Source: DUML01 sp050949905 (lineage in GTDB: Bacteria > Bacillota > Desulfitobacteriia > Desulfitobacteriales > Syntrophobotulaceae). Taken from it: a stretch of DNA of 64,000 nucleotides. Under the pieces are notes generated by a model. It was given only the letters and a program-made list of their open reading frames with translations, was not told where the DNA came from and made no database searches. This document shows positions 1 to 6,786 of the stretch, one piece after another. Both the position numbers and the translations under genes were made by a program. Every line of letters starts with the position of its first letter. The stretch's first letter is position 1. The stretch is from contig JBMNGP010000006.1 in the NCBI GenBank assembly GCA_050949905.1, positions 62,001 to 126,000 of the forward strand, in the 5' to 3' direction.

Positions 1-1113
1 AGCGCGATCTGTCATATTTATGAGACAGAATTAAATGGCTATAACTTCTGTCATGCTACTGATGTTCTTGCTGAAGAAAATGGTATATTTGTGTCTGTCA
101 GCACTGTCTCCAGATACCTTAAAGCTAAGGGGATTCGCTCCCCTAAGGCTAAACGCAGACCTAAGAAACATCGCTCCAGGAATGCTAGAGAAAGAGAAGG
201 AGAATTGGTCTTAATGGATGCTTCCAGCTTCGATTGGCTTTGCAATGGCTCTTATCTACACTTGCATGGTGCCATTGACGATGCTACCGGTCGCATCCTG
301 GCTCTTCATTTCGAAAAAGAGGAAACTTTTGAAGGTTACTGTGAATTGATATTCCAGATGAATCGAGATGGTCACTTACCAAGAGAAATCTACACCGATG
401 GAAGAAGTATCTTTGCTTATGACAGTAAGAAGAAAAAGAAACTGTCAATTGCCGAGGAATTGGCCGGTAAAACAGAAAAACAACCTCACTTCGCCAGAGC
501 TCTAAAAGAGCTAAATATATTATTGATTATTGCTAAGTCTGCTCAAGCTAAAGGTGGTATTGAAAGACTCTGGGAGACCTTGCAGGATCGCTTGGTTAAA
601 GATATGAAACGTAAAGGCATTACTACTACTGAGCAGGCTAATGAATTCCTCAAACACTATATTCCTTATTACAACCGCAAATTCGCCGTCCAAGCTGCTA
701 AACCAGAGAAAGCTTATTTGCCTAAAGTAGATTTAGCCCAAATTCAACTTATTTTTTCTAAACAGGTTACAAGAAAGCTTGATTCGGGATTATCCTTTTC
801 TTTTGAAGGCCAGAAATATCGTCTCCCGGTTTATGTCAATAGTAAGAGAGTACCTGCATCTCCTCATGACACGATTACTGTAGCAATTAGTAAGCACATC
901 GGGATACAGGTACTTCTCAAAGGCTTCGTTATTAAACCCGAACCGCTTAAAACTCAGCCTAAGGAAAGTATAGTACAAATGCCCCCTCAACTCAAATCTC
1001 AATGCAAACAGCCTCTTCAACCCCAGTGCAAACCTAAAAATAAATCGCCTTGGTTTAACTATACTGAGATGTTCTATTCTAAAAGCAAGCTATCCAGTTT
1101 TCGTTTAGAATAG
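1..1113 (+). CDS. DDE transposase, ISNCY/IS1202-like, 5' truncated by the window
   Basis: The frame is open from base 1 (SAICHIYETEL...), so the gene starts outside the window; 370 residues are visible. An rve-type integrase core carries a plausible DDE triad: D in LVLMDASSFDW, D in IYTDGRSIF and E in GGIERLWETLQDRL. The remains of a helix-turn-helix (VSTVSRYLKAKGI) lie ahead of it. A basic segment and a beta-rich C-terminal domain follow, as in ISNCY-type enzymes with an HTH-rve-tail layout. It would cut and join its own element ends. The GTG at 91 would give a 340-residue protein lacking part of the HTH and is probably not the real start. The family assignment is from recall of the motif pattern, and IS481 is the nearest alternative. 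Confidence 0.8.
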   Translation, partial: SAICHIYETELNGYNFCHATDVLAEENGIFVSVSTVSRYLKAKGIRSPKAKRRPKKHRSRNAREREGELVLMDASSFDWLCNGSYLHLHGAIDDATGRILALHFEKEETFEGYCELIFQMNRDGHLPREIYTDGRSIFAYDSKKKKKLSIAEELAGKTEKQPHFARALKELNILLIIAKSAQAKGGIERLWETLQDRLVKDMKRKGITTTEQANEFLKHYIPYYNRKFAVQAAKPEKAYLPKVDLAQIQLIFSKQVTRKLDSGLSFSFEGQKYRLPVYVNSKRVPASPHDTITVAISKHIGIQVLLKGFVIKPEPLKTQPKESIVQMPPQLKSQCKQPLQPQCKPKNKSPWFNYTEMFYSKSKLSSFRLE

Positions 1114-1166
1114 CTGCTCTAAAGCAATGTTTAGTGAATTACTGTATTGGATCTTCTCTTGTGGCA

Positions 1167-1225
1167 GCTGTCAAGGGCAAGCGAAGCGAAGTTCATCGGA
1201 GGCGAAGCCGTAGACCCTTGACAGC
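1167..1225. repeat. 11-bp inverted repeat in the IS tail
   Basis: GCTGTCAAGGG at 1167-1177 is the exact reverse complement of CCCTTGACAGC at 1215-1225. The 37-base loop contains GCGAAGC-like repeats. It lies between the transposase stop and the terminal 21-base repeats. It could fold into a terminator-like or transposition-related hairpin, but no T-run follows it. Confidence 0.6.
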
Positions 1226-1320
1226 ATGTATAGCCCAAAACCCTATTGCCCAAAGGCCATTACAAATGGCCTTCTGCCACCCGGCGAGGGACGGTTTCCT
1301 TGCTCCGAATCCTTCAAGGG

Positions 1321-1377
1321 GGGATGACATTTCTGCTGACTAGTTATATTGCTTTAGGGGTGACATTTTTGCTGATT
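1321..1377 (+). repeat. Paired 21-base direct repeat at the IS right end
   Basis: The units are 1321-1341 and 1357-1377, with 18 of 21 identical positions and a common GACATTT-TGCTGA core. Tandem sites of this kind near an element end are usually transposase binding sites. Confidence 0.6.
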
Positions 1378-1522
1378 ATTGACAGTGTTTTTTGAAAATT
1401 TCTTAAGACTTTATGAACTTTTTTTGGGGTTATGGACTGTTATTTAATTCCATCAACTGCATAACTCCTGGATTATTAATTGAATAGTTTTTGCAATGCC
1501 CGTTTTTGGGGAGGGGGAAGGT

Positions 1523-1603
1523 ATGTCTATTTTTGAGTTCTATTTAGGCCGTTTTGCATTATTGCTGTCTTTTTGTTGGTGGTTTGCTTTGTTTTCTGTT
1601 TAA
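1523..1603 (+). CDS. Possible 26-residue hydrophobic peptide
   Basis: An ATG at 1523 follows a strong ribosome binding site, GGAGGGGG at 1509-1516, with 6 bases between. The frame gives 26 residues beginning MSIFEFYLGRF and ending in TAA at 1601-1603. After residue 6 nearly all residues are hydrophobic or aromatic (FALLLSFCWWFALFSV), so it would form one membrane span. It sits outside the IS tail and directly before a hairpin-rich non-coding stretch. I do not recognise the peptide. Type I toxin-like peptides share this size and character, but that link is only inference. It may also be a chance frame, although the match of ribosome binding site and start is good. Confidence 0.35.
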   Translation: MSIFEFYLGRFALLLSFCWWFALFSV

Positions 1604-1868
1604 CGGCAGGGACTAAAAAAGATTGAATTTCCATAGTTTTTGTGTTCCGTCGGCAGACGGTTTAGTACAACACACGATTCATGATGTTCCGGTTTTTCGG
1701 TTTATTATGTACTTTTCAACAACGCCAGAGATTCTGTTCTTTGGCTGTTTTCTTTTGTGCTGAACATCATAAATCGCTTACTGTTATGTGACGTCGGGTA
1801 CCCCGAATTCAGAAGACGCCATGGACGGCGTCTCCTTGAGCAGTGCAACTCATGGAGATGGATTATAT
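1604..1868. other. Hairpin-rich non-coding region
   Basis: No credible gene was seen. A 15-base inverted repeat (CGATTCATGATGTTC at 1675-1689 against 1762-1776, 14 of 15 pairs) encloses 72 bases. Nearby smaller hairpins include CCGTC-GGCA-GACGG at about 1648-1661 and a GC-rich one, AGACGCC...GGCGTCT, at about 1812-1831. The region sits between the small peptide frame and the end of the DUF4062 gene. It may be a structured RNA, a DUF4062 terminator region, or the remnant of a mobile element. Confidence 0.4.
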
Positions 1869-2900
1869 CTATTTATGAACTGCCATAAGACTAGACATAT
1901 AGTTGTCTCCGTACGCAGTTAGTCCCCACTTATTCTTCTTCATATCTAAGTTAATTAACTTTAAAGCTCTTAATTGAATTAATATAGTCCTCATCACGTC
2001 CATATCCATTTCGATATTATCAATCTTATCTTCAGGATATTTCTCTTCAAGTAATTGTAGAGCATAATCATATGTCATATCATTTAAAGCTTTTGTTATA
2101 GCATTAGAGTCAACTCCCTTAACAAGCATAAATGCTATAGAAGAGAAAATATCGTCCCAAGAAATATCAAAAGTATCACAACTATCTTCATCTACACAAT
2201 ACCAAACCCTCTGACCATTTTTTCCTAGTCTTGAGGCTCTTCTCCGATAATAATATTTAACAGTAAATAAGTCTGATCCGCTTGAAAGAAATTCTGTTCC
2301 CTTCGGCCTTTCAGTCTTAATCTTATCCAGTTCCTCCTCTAGCTCTTCAATTCTTCTCTTAAATTTCAAGATTTCCTCAGCATTGCTCTTTTCTGGTACC
2401 AAGTCGGCTCGTACCCAACCTATTGCTGGATATTGCTTAATTAACTGAGTTATACTTCTACTTACTTTTGCACCTAAGTCTGCTGGTGATGACCAGTATT
2501 TACATAATCTTTTTTCAACCATTTTTTTAAAATTGTCTAATTTCTTAATGTTCTCAGGATTAGTTTCGCAACGACCTAGTGTTAGATTACTTGGATTTTC
2601 GTGAAGAAATCCTATAACTGGTTTCCCACTTTCAACGGCATACCTATACTCCATTTCTGTATAGCTTTGATTTGTAAGCTCAGAAACCGTTCCATATCTC
2701 CCACCAATTACTACGATATAATAGTCAGACTGATCGATTACTCTTTTTATCCAATCCCATTGAGTGTCATTTGCCGCTGGAAATAATTCCATTCCTGCTG
2801 GCATACAATTTAGTTCTAATAGCGCCTGCATAACTTCGTTTCGCTCTTCAAGTAAGTCTTGATATGTAGAACTTACGAAGACTTGAAATCTTTTCTCCAT
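1869..2900 (-). CDS. DUF4062 domain protein with coiled coil and winged-helix-like C-terminus
   Basis: The 343-residue protein begins with a typical DUF4062 domain (residues 1-120): KRFQVFVSSTYQDLLEERNE, then the YYIVVIGGRYG core, then SYTEMEYRYAVESGKPVIGF. DUF4062 is a TIR/SLOG-like nucleotide-binding fold, often at the N-terminus of proteins thought to act in biological conflict. A charged heptad segment at about 173-197 should form a coiled coil. The C-terminal third has DVMRTILIQLRALKLINL...WGLTAYGDNYM (about 301-335), which resembles a winged helix. No NTPase motif is present, so it is not a STAND protein. It stands alone between two insertion sequences, with a palindrome upstream. Its function is unknown; a sensing or defence role is inferred from family and context. 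Confidence 0.75.
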   Translation of the reverse strand: MEKRFQVFVSSTYQDLLEERNEVMQALLELNCMPAGMELFPAANDTQWDWIKRVIDQSDYYIVVIGGRYGTVSELTNQSYTEMEYRYAVESGKPVIGFLHENPSNLTLGRCETNPENIKKLDNFKKMVEKRLCKYWSSPADLGAKVSRSITQLIKQYPAIGWVRADLVPEKSNAEEILKFKRRIEELEEELDKIKTERPKGTEFLSSGSDLFTVKYYYRRRASRLGKNGQRVWYCVDEDSCDTFDISWDDIFSSIAFMLVKGVDSNAITKALNDMTYDYALQLLEEKYPEDKIDNIEMDMDVMRTILIQLRALKLINLDMKKNKWGLTAYGDNYMSSLMAVHK

Positions 2901-2934
2901 AAAACTCTTCCTTTTCTTAACTTTATATCTCTAT

Positions 2935-2952
2935 GCGCGCATGGATGCGCGC
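2935..2952. promoter_or_regulatory. Perfect 8+8 palindrome upstream of the DUF4062 gene
   Basis: GCGCGCAT at 2935-2942 and ATGCGCGC at 2945-2952 are exact reverse complements separated by GG. The palindrome lies 35 bases upstream of the DUF4062 start, in otherwise AT-rich DNA containing TATAAA-like hexamers. It could be an operator for autoregulation or an RNA hairpin in the leader. Confidence 0.45.
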
Positions 2953-3184
2953 TTATATATCCGATGTCATATAACGTCTTTTTACCGCAAAAAAGTTGCG
3001 GGTTAAATCCAAATCTTTAGGGATTTCCGCAGCTGATTGCGGTAATCCCACCTATATATAAATCCTGCTTCCCAGCATACTACCATATTCCACATATTTC
3101 CTTAAATTCCTCTCTCTTACGAGTAAATTTTTGGATAATAAAAGAGAATAGCTGAAGGTGAACAACCGAAGGTGGGCGGTCAAA
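2953..3184. other. Intergenic region with small hairpins, no gene seen
   Basis: It includes ACCGCAA-AAAAG-TTGCGGGT at about 2986-3004 and a second CCGCA/TGCGG pair at about 3027-3042. A short GTTAT(A)TGAC(A)TC-like motif (minus strand, 2963-2975) matches one on the other side of the DUF4062 gene. No credible coding frame was seen. Confidence 0.4.
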
Positions 3185-4928
3185 GTAAATGCAACCTTTG
3201 ACAGAGTAAATATTGAAAAGTAGCATTAAGTTAGTCAAGATTTAGGAATAACAGGGTATACTTTCAGCAAAAATAGCCGATTTATATTAATAGCGAGCGA
3301 AATTTGGCCGCTGAGCACTAAAAATAGGCATAGGAATACAAGGGGTACCCAAAAGCTGTTTTTTCGGACAGAGTTAATGCGTCCCCCTGACTAAGGTTTC
3401 TATTAATGTGCTCTGCGAGCTAGAGAACGCTCGGATTACTTTTTCAAAAGCGAAGGCTTCAGCAGGATTTCATTAGGGTGGATACTGCTGAGCCCCAGCT
3501 TTTGAAGGACATCGTATCCGTAGATGAAGCCGAACATATCAAAGGGCGATTTGTTGCCCAGCTTCTCTCTGGAATAGGAGTTGATGTGCGACATCATCAG
3601 GTCAATATCCCCTTGGCATAGATTATCGAATGATGTGCCTTTGGGCAGTATTTTCCTTATGAATTCATGGTTGAGCTCCACATTGGGTTTCTGGTATGAG
3701 GCGTATGGATCGCAGTAAAACACACGCATCCTCTGGATGCCCTGGGCATCATACTCTAAAGCCTTAGGATTTGAAAACTCCGAACCGTTATCAGCGAGAC
3801 AGACTGAGAGAAGCCGACTGAACAGCTCCCTGCCAAGGGTTTGGTCCAAGCGATTAAAAACGTTGATAACGGACAGGGAGGTGTTGCGCTCCCTGATGAA
3901 GGCCAACATCAAATCGCAGGACTTGAACATCATCGTGAGCAGAACCTTGCCTCCAACACGCCCGATGAGCGAATCAATCTCAACAACGGTAACATCTGAA
4001 GCTTCCTTGAAAGTCAGGAAATCGGCGTATGTACGCCCGATCCTGCAGGAGCAATCAACCTTATGCTCCACCGGTTTGGATTTCCGGGGCTTTATGCGGC
4101 AGACGCGGGGCATATCTATATTTTTTGCCTTGAGAAGGCCGCCGGCAACATAGCGATAGATGGATTTTTCACTGACTTCAAGGCTGTCGGCATTGTGGAC
4201 TGCGATGTGATGGACAGAGTGGCCACGCCGGATGAGAGGAGAAACCAATTCGTCAAGGTAGAGCAGCTCATCCTCAGTAATGTTCGCACCGGTGCGGGAT
4301 TCTACCAGCATTTCACGATATGCCTCGTGGGCCTTTTTATGGAGATAATATTTTTTCCGCAGTACGCACTGGCGCTCTTCCACACAGCCGTTGCAGACAT
4401 AGGGAGGGTCATAAAGCTTGATGCACAGCCGTTCCTCGAATTCCTCGCATATAGCATTGCAATAATTACAGCTGGAACACTTTCTGGTGCAGTTGGGTTT
4501 ATCCGCACAGAGCTGTATTTTTTGGCAGACATTTAGTTTTGCACAGCGGTTATGGATGCGGTATGGCGCATATTTATTGCTTTCGATGGCGCGGGCACGG
4601 ACTTCACGGGAAATGGTGGATGCACTTTTTCCAAGAATGGCGGCAATCTGCTTGAGGGATACGCCCTCCCTCAGCTTCTGTTCAATCAGCATACGTTCCA
4701 AATCGGTAAGGTGCTTGTTTTTAGCCATGGTAAACTCTCCTTCAATTTAAAATAGGTTTCGCAGAACACACTTACCTATTATTTCGTCAGAATTCTTGCC
4801 AGACTAAATGCAATCACTCCCCCATGGGGGAGTGAGGAAAGAAACATCTTTTGCTTGTAAGACTTAATGCCACCCCCCTGTTTGACAAATTAAACGCAAT
4901 CATCAAGTAACGTATGGGTTGCATTTAC
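3185..4928 (-). mobile_element. Complete IS30-family insertion sequence
   Basis: A full-length IS30-type transposase lies between 12-base exact inverted repeats, GTAAATGCAACC at 3185-3196 and its complement at 4917-4928. Their position on both sides of the single gene supports them as terminal repeats or their inner parts. A 15-base direct repeat, GGTGAACAACCGAAG, lies just outside at 3157-3171 and 4943-4957, so the true ends may extend some 13-14 bases further. The 3' non-coding part (3197-3435) holds no gene. Confidence 0.65.
3436..4728 (-). CDS. IS30-family transposase
   Basis: The 430-residue protein starts with an IS30 helix-turn-helix (LTDLERMLIEQKLREGVSLK...ISREV). A cysteine-rich stretch follows at about 60-125, with CxxC-like pairs that could bind zinc and are common in Firmicute IS30 enzymes. 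The rve catalytic core has the DDE set: D in VVEIDSLIGR, D in CLADNGSEF and E in KPNVELNHEFIR, followed by the family signature ILPKGTSFD. It appears intact and potentially active. The ATG is followed by AKNKHLTDLERM, matching the usual IS30 N-terminus. GGAGAG lies just upstream as ribosome binding site. Confidence 0.93.
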   Translation of the reverse strand: MAKNKHLTDLERMLIEQKLREGVSLKQIAAILGKSASTISREVRARAIESNKYAPYRIHNRCAKLNVCQKIQLCADKPNCTRKCSSCNYCNAICEEFEERLCIKLYDPPYVCNGCVEERQCVLRKKYYLHKKAHEAYREMLVESRTGANITEDELLYLDELVSPLIRRGHSVHHIAVHNADSLEVSEKSIYRYVAGGLLKAKNIDMPRVCRIKPRKSKPVEHKVDCSCRIGRTYADFLTFKEASDVTVVEIDSLIGRVGGKVLLTMMFKSCDLMLAFIRERNTSLSVINVFNRLDQTLGRELFSRLLSVCLADNGSEFSNPKALEYDAQGIQRMRVFYCDPYASYQKPNVELNHEFIRKILPKGTSFDNLCQGDIDLMMSHINSYSREKLGNKSPFDMFGFIYGYDVLQKLGLSSIHPNEILLKPSLLKK

Positions 4929-4980
4929 AATGTCAACTGAGGGGTGAACAACCGAAGCCGGCAATGTTAAATTATTGTTA
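4729..4980. other. IS30 upstream region and junction
   Basis: No gene was seen. The region holds a perfect 20-base palindrome at 4815-4834 (CACTCCCCCA and its complement). Several TAAA(T/C)GCAATC-like motifs occur near 4806 and 4893, related to the terminal inverted repeat, and may be transposase contact sites. The IS right repeat is at 4917-4928. Confidence 0.4.
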
Positions 4981-5009
4981 TTGACACATCCTTGGAATTT
5001 GGATATAAT
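4981..5009 (+). promoter_or_regulatory. Sigma-A promoter of tRNA-Trp
   Basis: TTGACA at 4981-4986 and TATAAT at 5004-5009 are both perfect matches to the consensus, with a 17-base spacer. They lie 30 bases ahead of the tRNA 5' end. Confidence 0.85.
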
Positions 5010-5039
5010 AGCATTCGTCGTTAATATTAAATATTCTTT

Positions 5040-5113
5040 AGGGGATTAGTTTAATGGTAGAACAGCGGTCTCCAAAACCGTTAGTGTGGGTTCGACTCCT
5101 GCATCCCCTGCCA
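5040..5113 (+). tRNA. tRNA-Trp (anticodon CCA)
   Basis: The 74-base cloverleaf has acceptor AGGGGAT paired with ATCCCCT, discriminator G and an encoded CCA at 5111-5113. The anticodon arm GCGGT-CTCCAAA-ACCGT places CCA at positions 34-36, and the T-arm contains GGTTCGACTCC. It reads UGG codons. It has its own promoter and terminator, so it is a single-gene unit. It lies next to an IS30 element, but no integrase or attachment-site duplication was seen. Confidence 0.96.
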
Positions 5114-5128
5114 AGCAAGAAATAGTAT

Positions 5129-5154
5129 CCTGCAAATATTTGCAGGACTTTTTA
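5129..5154 (+). terminator. Terminator of tRNA-Trp
   Basis: CCTGCAAATATTTGCAGG at 5129-5146 is a perfect 9+9 palindrome followed by ACTTTTTATT. Confidence 0.85.
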
Positions 5155-5200
5155 TTATTAAATGGGCATTTATAACTATAGGGTACTTTTTCATAATTTT

Positions 5201-5237
5201 AAAGGAACCTTCTCTTCTGTAGAGAAAGTCCCTTTTT
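5201..5237. terminator. Imperfect hairpin between tRNA-Trp and the nitroreductase gene
   Basis: AAAGGAACCTTCTC (5201-5214) pairs imperfectly with GAGAAAGTCCCTTT (5222-5235), with TTTTT on the plus strand. It could end transcription of the minus-strand nitroreductase unit or act in both directions. Confidence 0.45.
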
Positions 5238-5272
5238 CCCTTCTCCCCACTCTTGATTATGGAGAGAGAAAT

Positions 5273-5800
5273 CTATTGCTCTTGGTACCTATTGGTGAAT
5301 ACCCTTTCAAATTTTAGTTCCTCATCGGTTTTTCTCGGTTTTTTCTGCTCGGGATAGCCGATAGAAAGGATACACTGCACTTTTAAATGTTCGGGAATAC
5401 CTAAAGCCTGTTGAACATATTCTTCGGCACTCATTTGCTCATTATGCTGCCTATCTCTGATTTGAATCCAGCAGGAGCCCAAATCAAGGGATTCAGCAGC
5501 TAATTGAATGATGATTGCGGCTAAGCAAGCATCTTCTACCCAGACATCAATTATACTGCTATCTCCTAAAACAACTATACCCAAGGCGGCATCTTTAAGG
5601 TAAGAGGATGCTCCGGCTCTGACCTGGGACAATTTGTCGAGTAAAACCGGGTCATCAACGACAATAAATCTTTGGGACAAAGCACTTTTGGCCGATGGGG
5701 CTAAAAGGCCGGCTTTAATCAGTTGATCAACCTTTTCCTTTTCAATTGGCTTTGCCTGGTATTTGCGGATACTTCTCCTTTGGTATAAAAGATCAAGCAT
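5273..5800 (-). CDS. Nitroreductase-family FMN oxidoreductase
   Basis: At 175 residues the protein has the usual length of a short nitroreductase-fold enzyme. The N-terminus LLYQRRSIRKYQAKPIEKEKV is the classic FMN-phosphate-binding R-R-S-x-R motif. LLAPSAKSALSQRFIVV and DLGSCWIQ complete the dimer-sharing flavin pocket. Such enzymes reduce nitro groups, quinones or similar compounds with NAD(P)H, but the substrate cannot be told from sequence. The gene stands before the transaminase gene on the same strand with an 85-base gap. The ATG follows an AGGAGG-like site. Confidence 0.88.
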   Translation of the reverse strand: MLDLLYQRRSIRKYQAKPIEKEKVDQLIKAGLLAPSAKSALSQRFIVVDDPVLLDKLSQVRAGASSYLKDAALGIVVLGDSSIIDVWVEDACLAAIIIQLAAESLDLGSCWIQIRDRQHNEQMSAEEYVQQALGIPEHLKVQCILSIGYPEQKKPRKTDEELKFERVFTNRYQEQ

Positions 5801-5885
5801 TTTTTAACCTCCTATCGTTAAAGTAGGGCTAAGGGTATTTGCCCTTAACCAAACATAAAATAAACCATTAGTTATAAGTTTAGCC

Positions 5886-6752
5886 TTAGAGTTTATAGTT
5901 ATCAAGGTCATGTCTTACTTTTTCCATAAATGATTGATACAAACGCTGGGTTAGGGCTCCGGGCTTTCCATTTCCCACCGGTTCTCCGTCCAGATTGGTA
6001 ACCGCCAGTACTTCCGCCCCGGTATTCGTCACAAATACCTCGCGAGCCTGTTTCAACTGCTCTGCCGTGAAGTAGTCCTCCTTAAATTTAAGGTTATTTT
6101 CAGCGATTATTCTTAAGACTATTTGTCTGCTGATACCTCCCAGAATCTTCCCATCCAGAGGCGCAGTTACAATGGTGTCCCCCAGCACAGCAAATACATT
6201 ACTGCTCGCGGCTTCGCTGACATAGCCGTTTTCCCTTACCAGGATTGCTTCATAGGCGTTATGTTCTTCCGCAATTTGCTTAGCTAAAACATTTGGCAGC
6301 AAATTTAAGGTCTTAATATAAGGGTGAGCCCAGCGGTCATCTTTAAGGATTACGGCTTTAACGCCATTTTGCCGATAATTTTCAGGTGTTGGCGGCAGGT
6401 AGGAAATAAACATGGTCAGAGAAGGCTTAGCGTTTTTTAAAGCCCCGTGGCTTCTGGGAGCGACTCCCCGGGTAACCTGCATGTAGACCATAGCGTCCTG
6501 TAAGCCGGATTGCAGAATTAAATCATGAGTGATAGCTCTCAAGTCTAATCTGGTAAAATCAGGTTCAATCCGGATTTCCTTCATACTGCGGTCGAAGCGA
6601 TCCATGTGTTCTGTAAAAGCAAACGGCTTGCCTTCGTAAACTTTCAATGCTTCATAGACACCATAGCCGAAAAAATAACCATGATCCAAAAAAGGAACTT
6701 TTGCTTCATGCAAATCACATATTTCACCATTAATCCAAGCTAAATCTGCCAT
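5886..6752 (-). CDS. dat: D-amino-acid transaminase (class IV aminotransferase)
   Basis: The 288-residue class IV PLP enzyme shows VYMQVTRGVAPRSH, IKTLNLLPNVLAKQ (with the Schiff-base Lys in YIKTLN) and SEAASSNVFAV. These are close to Bacillus D-alanine aminotransferase, including the R-x-H pair that contacts the substrate carboxylate. It would interconvert D-alanine and D-glutamate with their keto acids, feeding peptidoglycan synthesis. The related branched-chain aminotransferase IlvE is the main alternative, since this fold is annotated as both. The GVAPRSH and NLLPNVLAK signatures favour Dat. The gene lies 34 bases downstream of the LtaS-like gene, so cell-envelope genes are adjacent. Confidence 0.75.
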   Translation of the reverse strand: MADLAWINGEICDLHEAKVPFLDHGYFFGYGVYEALKVYEGKPFAFTEHMDRFDRSMKEIRIEPDFTRLDLRAITHDLILQSGLQDAMVYMQVTRGVAPRSHGALKNAKPSLTMFISYLPPTPENYRQNGVKAVILKDDRWAHPYIKTLNLLPNVLAKQIAEEHNAYEAILVRENGYVSEAASSNVFAVLGDTIVTAPLDGKILGGISRQIVLRIIAENNLKFKEDYFTAEQLKQAREVFVTNTGAEVLAVTNLDGEPVGNGKPGALTQRLYQSFMEKVRHDLDNYKL

Positions 6753-6786
6753 TCTTTTCCCTCTTTCTTGTCATATATTGTGATTT

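Larger units (their letters stand above)
1..1382 (+). mobile_element. 3' part of an ISNCY/IS1202-like insertion sequence
   Basis: The element enters from the left edge. Its transposase frame is open to base 1 and stops at 1113. The non-coding tail ends in two near-identical 21-base units at 1321-1341 and 1357-1377 (18 of 21 positions agree, 36 bases apart), each built on GACATTT-TGCTGA. Such a pair fits transposase-binding sites at an IS end, so the right boundary is put near 1382. This boundary is inferred, because no target duplication can be checked without the left end. Confidence 0.55.
3157..4957 (+). repeat. 15-bp direct repeats flanking the IS30 element
   Basis: GGTGAACAACCGAAG occurs at 3157-3171 and again at 4943-4957 in the same orientation. 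The copies lie 13 and 14 bases outside the 12-base inverted repeats. IS30 elements usually leave target duplications of only 2-3 bases, so these copies are either pre-existing target repeats or part of the element ends. Confidence 0.6.

Noticed and set aside
1134..1343. Possible 69-residue ORF in the IS tail
   Set aside because: It runs through the inverted repeat and terminal repeats of the element and has no ribosome binding site.
1604..1800. Integron attC site or gene cassette around DUF4062
   Set aside because: GTTAAAC- and ACATAAC-like boxes exist, but their spacing and the fold do not match an attC site, and no integrase is present.
4063..4536. 157-residue plus-strand ORF inside the IS30 gene
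   Set aside because: It is an antisense shadow of the intact transposase, which carries all motifs.
5886..6752. Branched-chain aminotransferase IlvE
   Set aside because: Fold is shared, but GVAPRSH and KTLNLLPNVLAK match D-amino-acid transaminase better.
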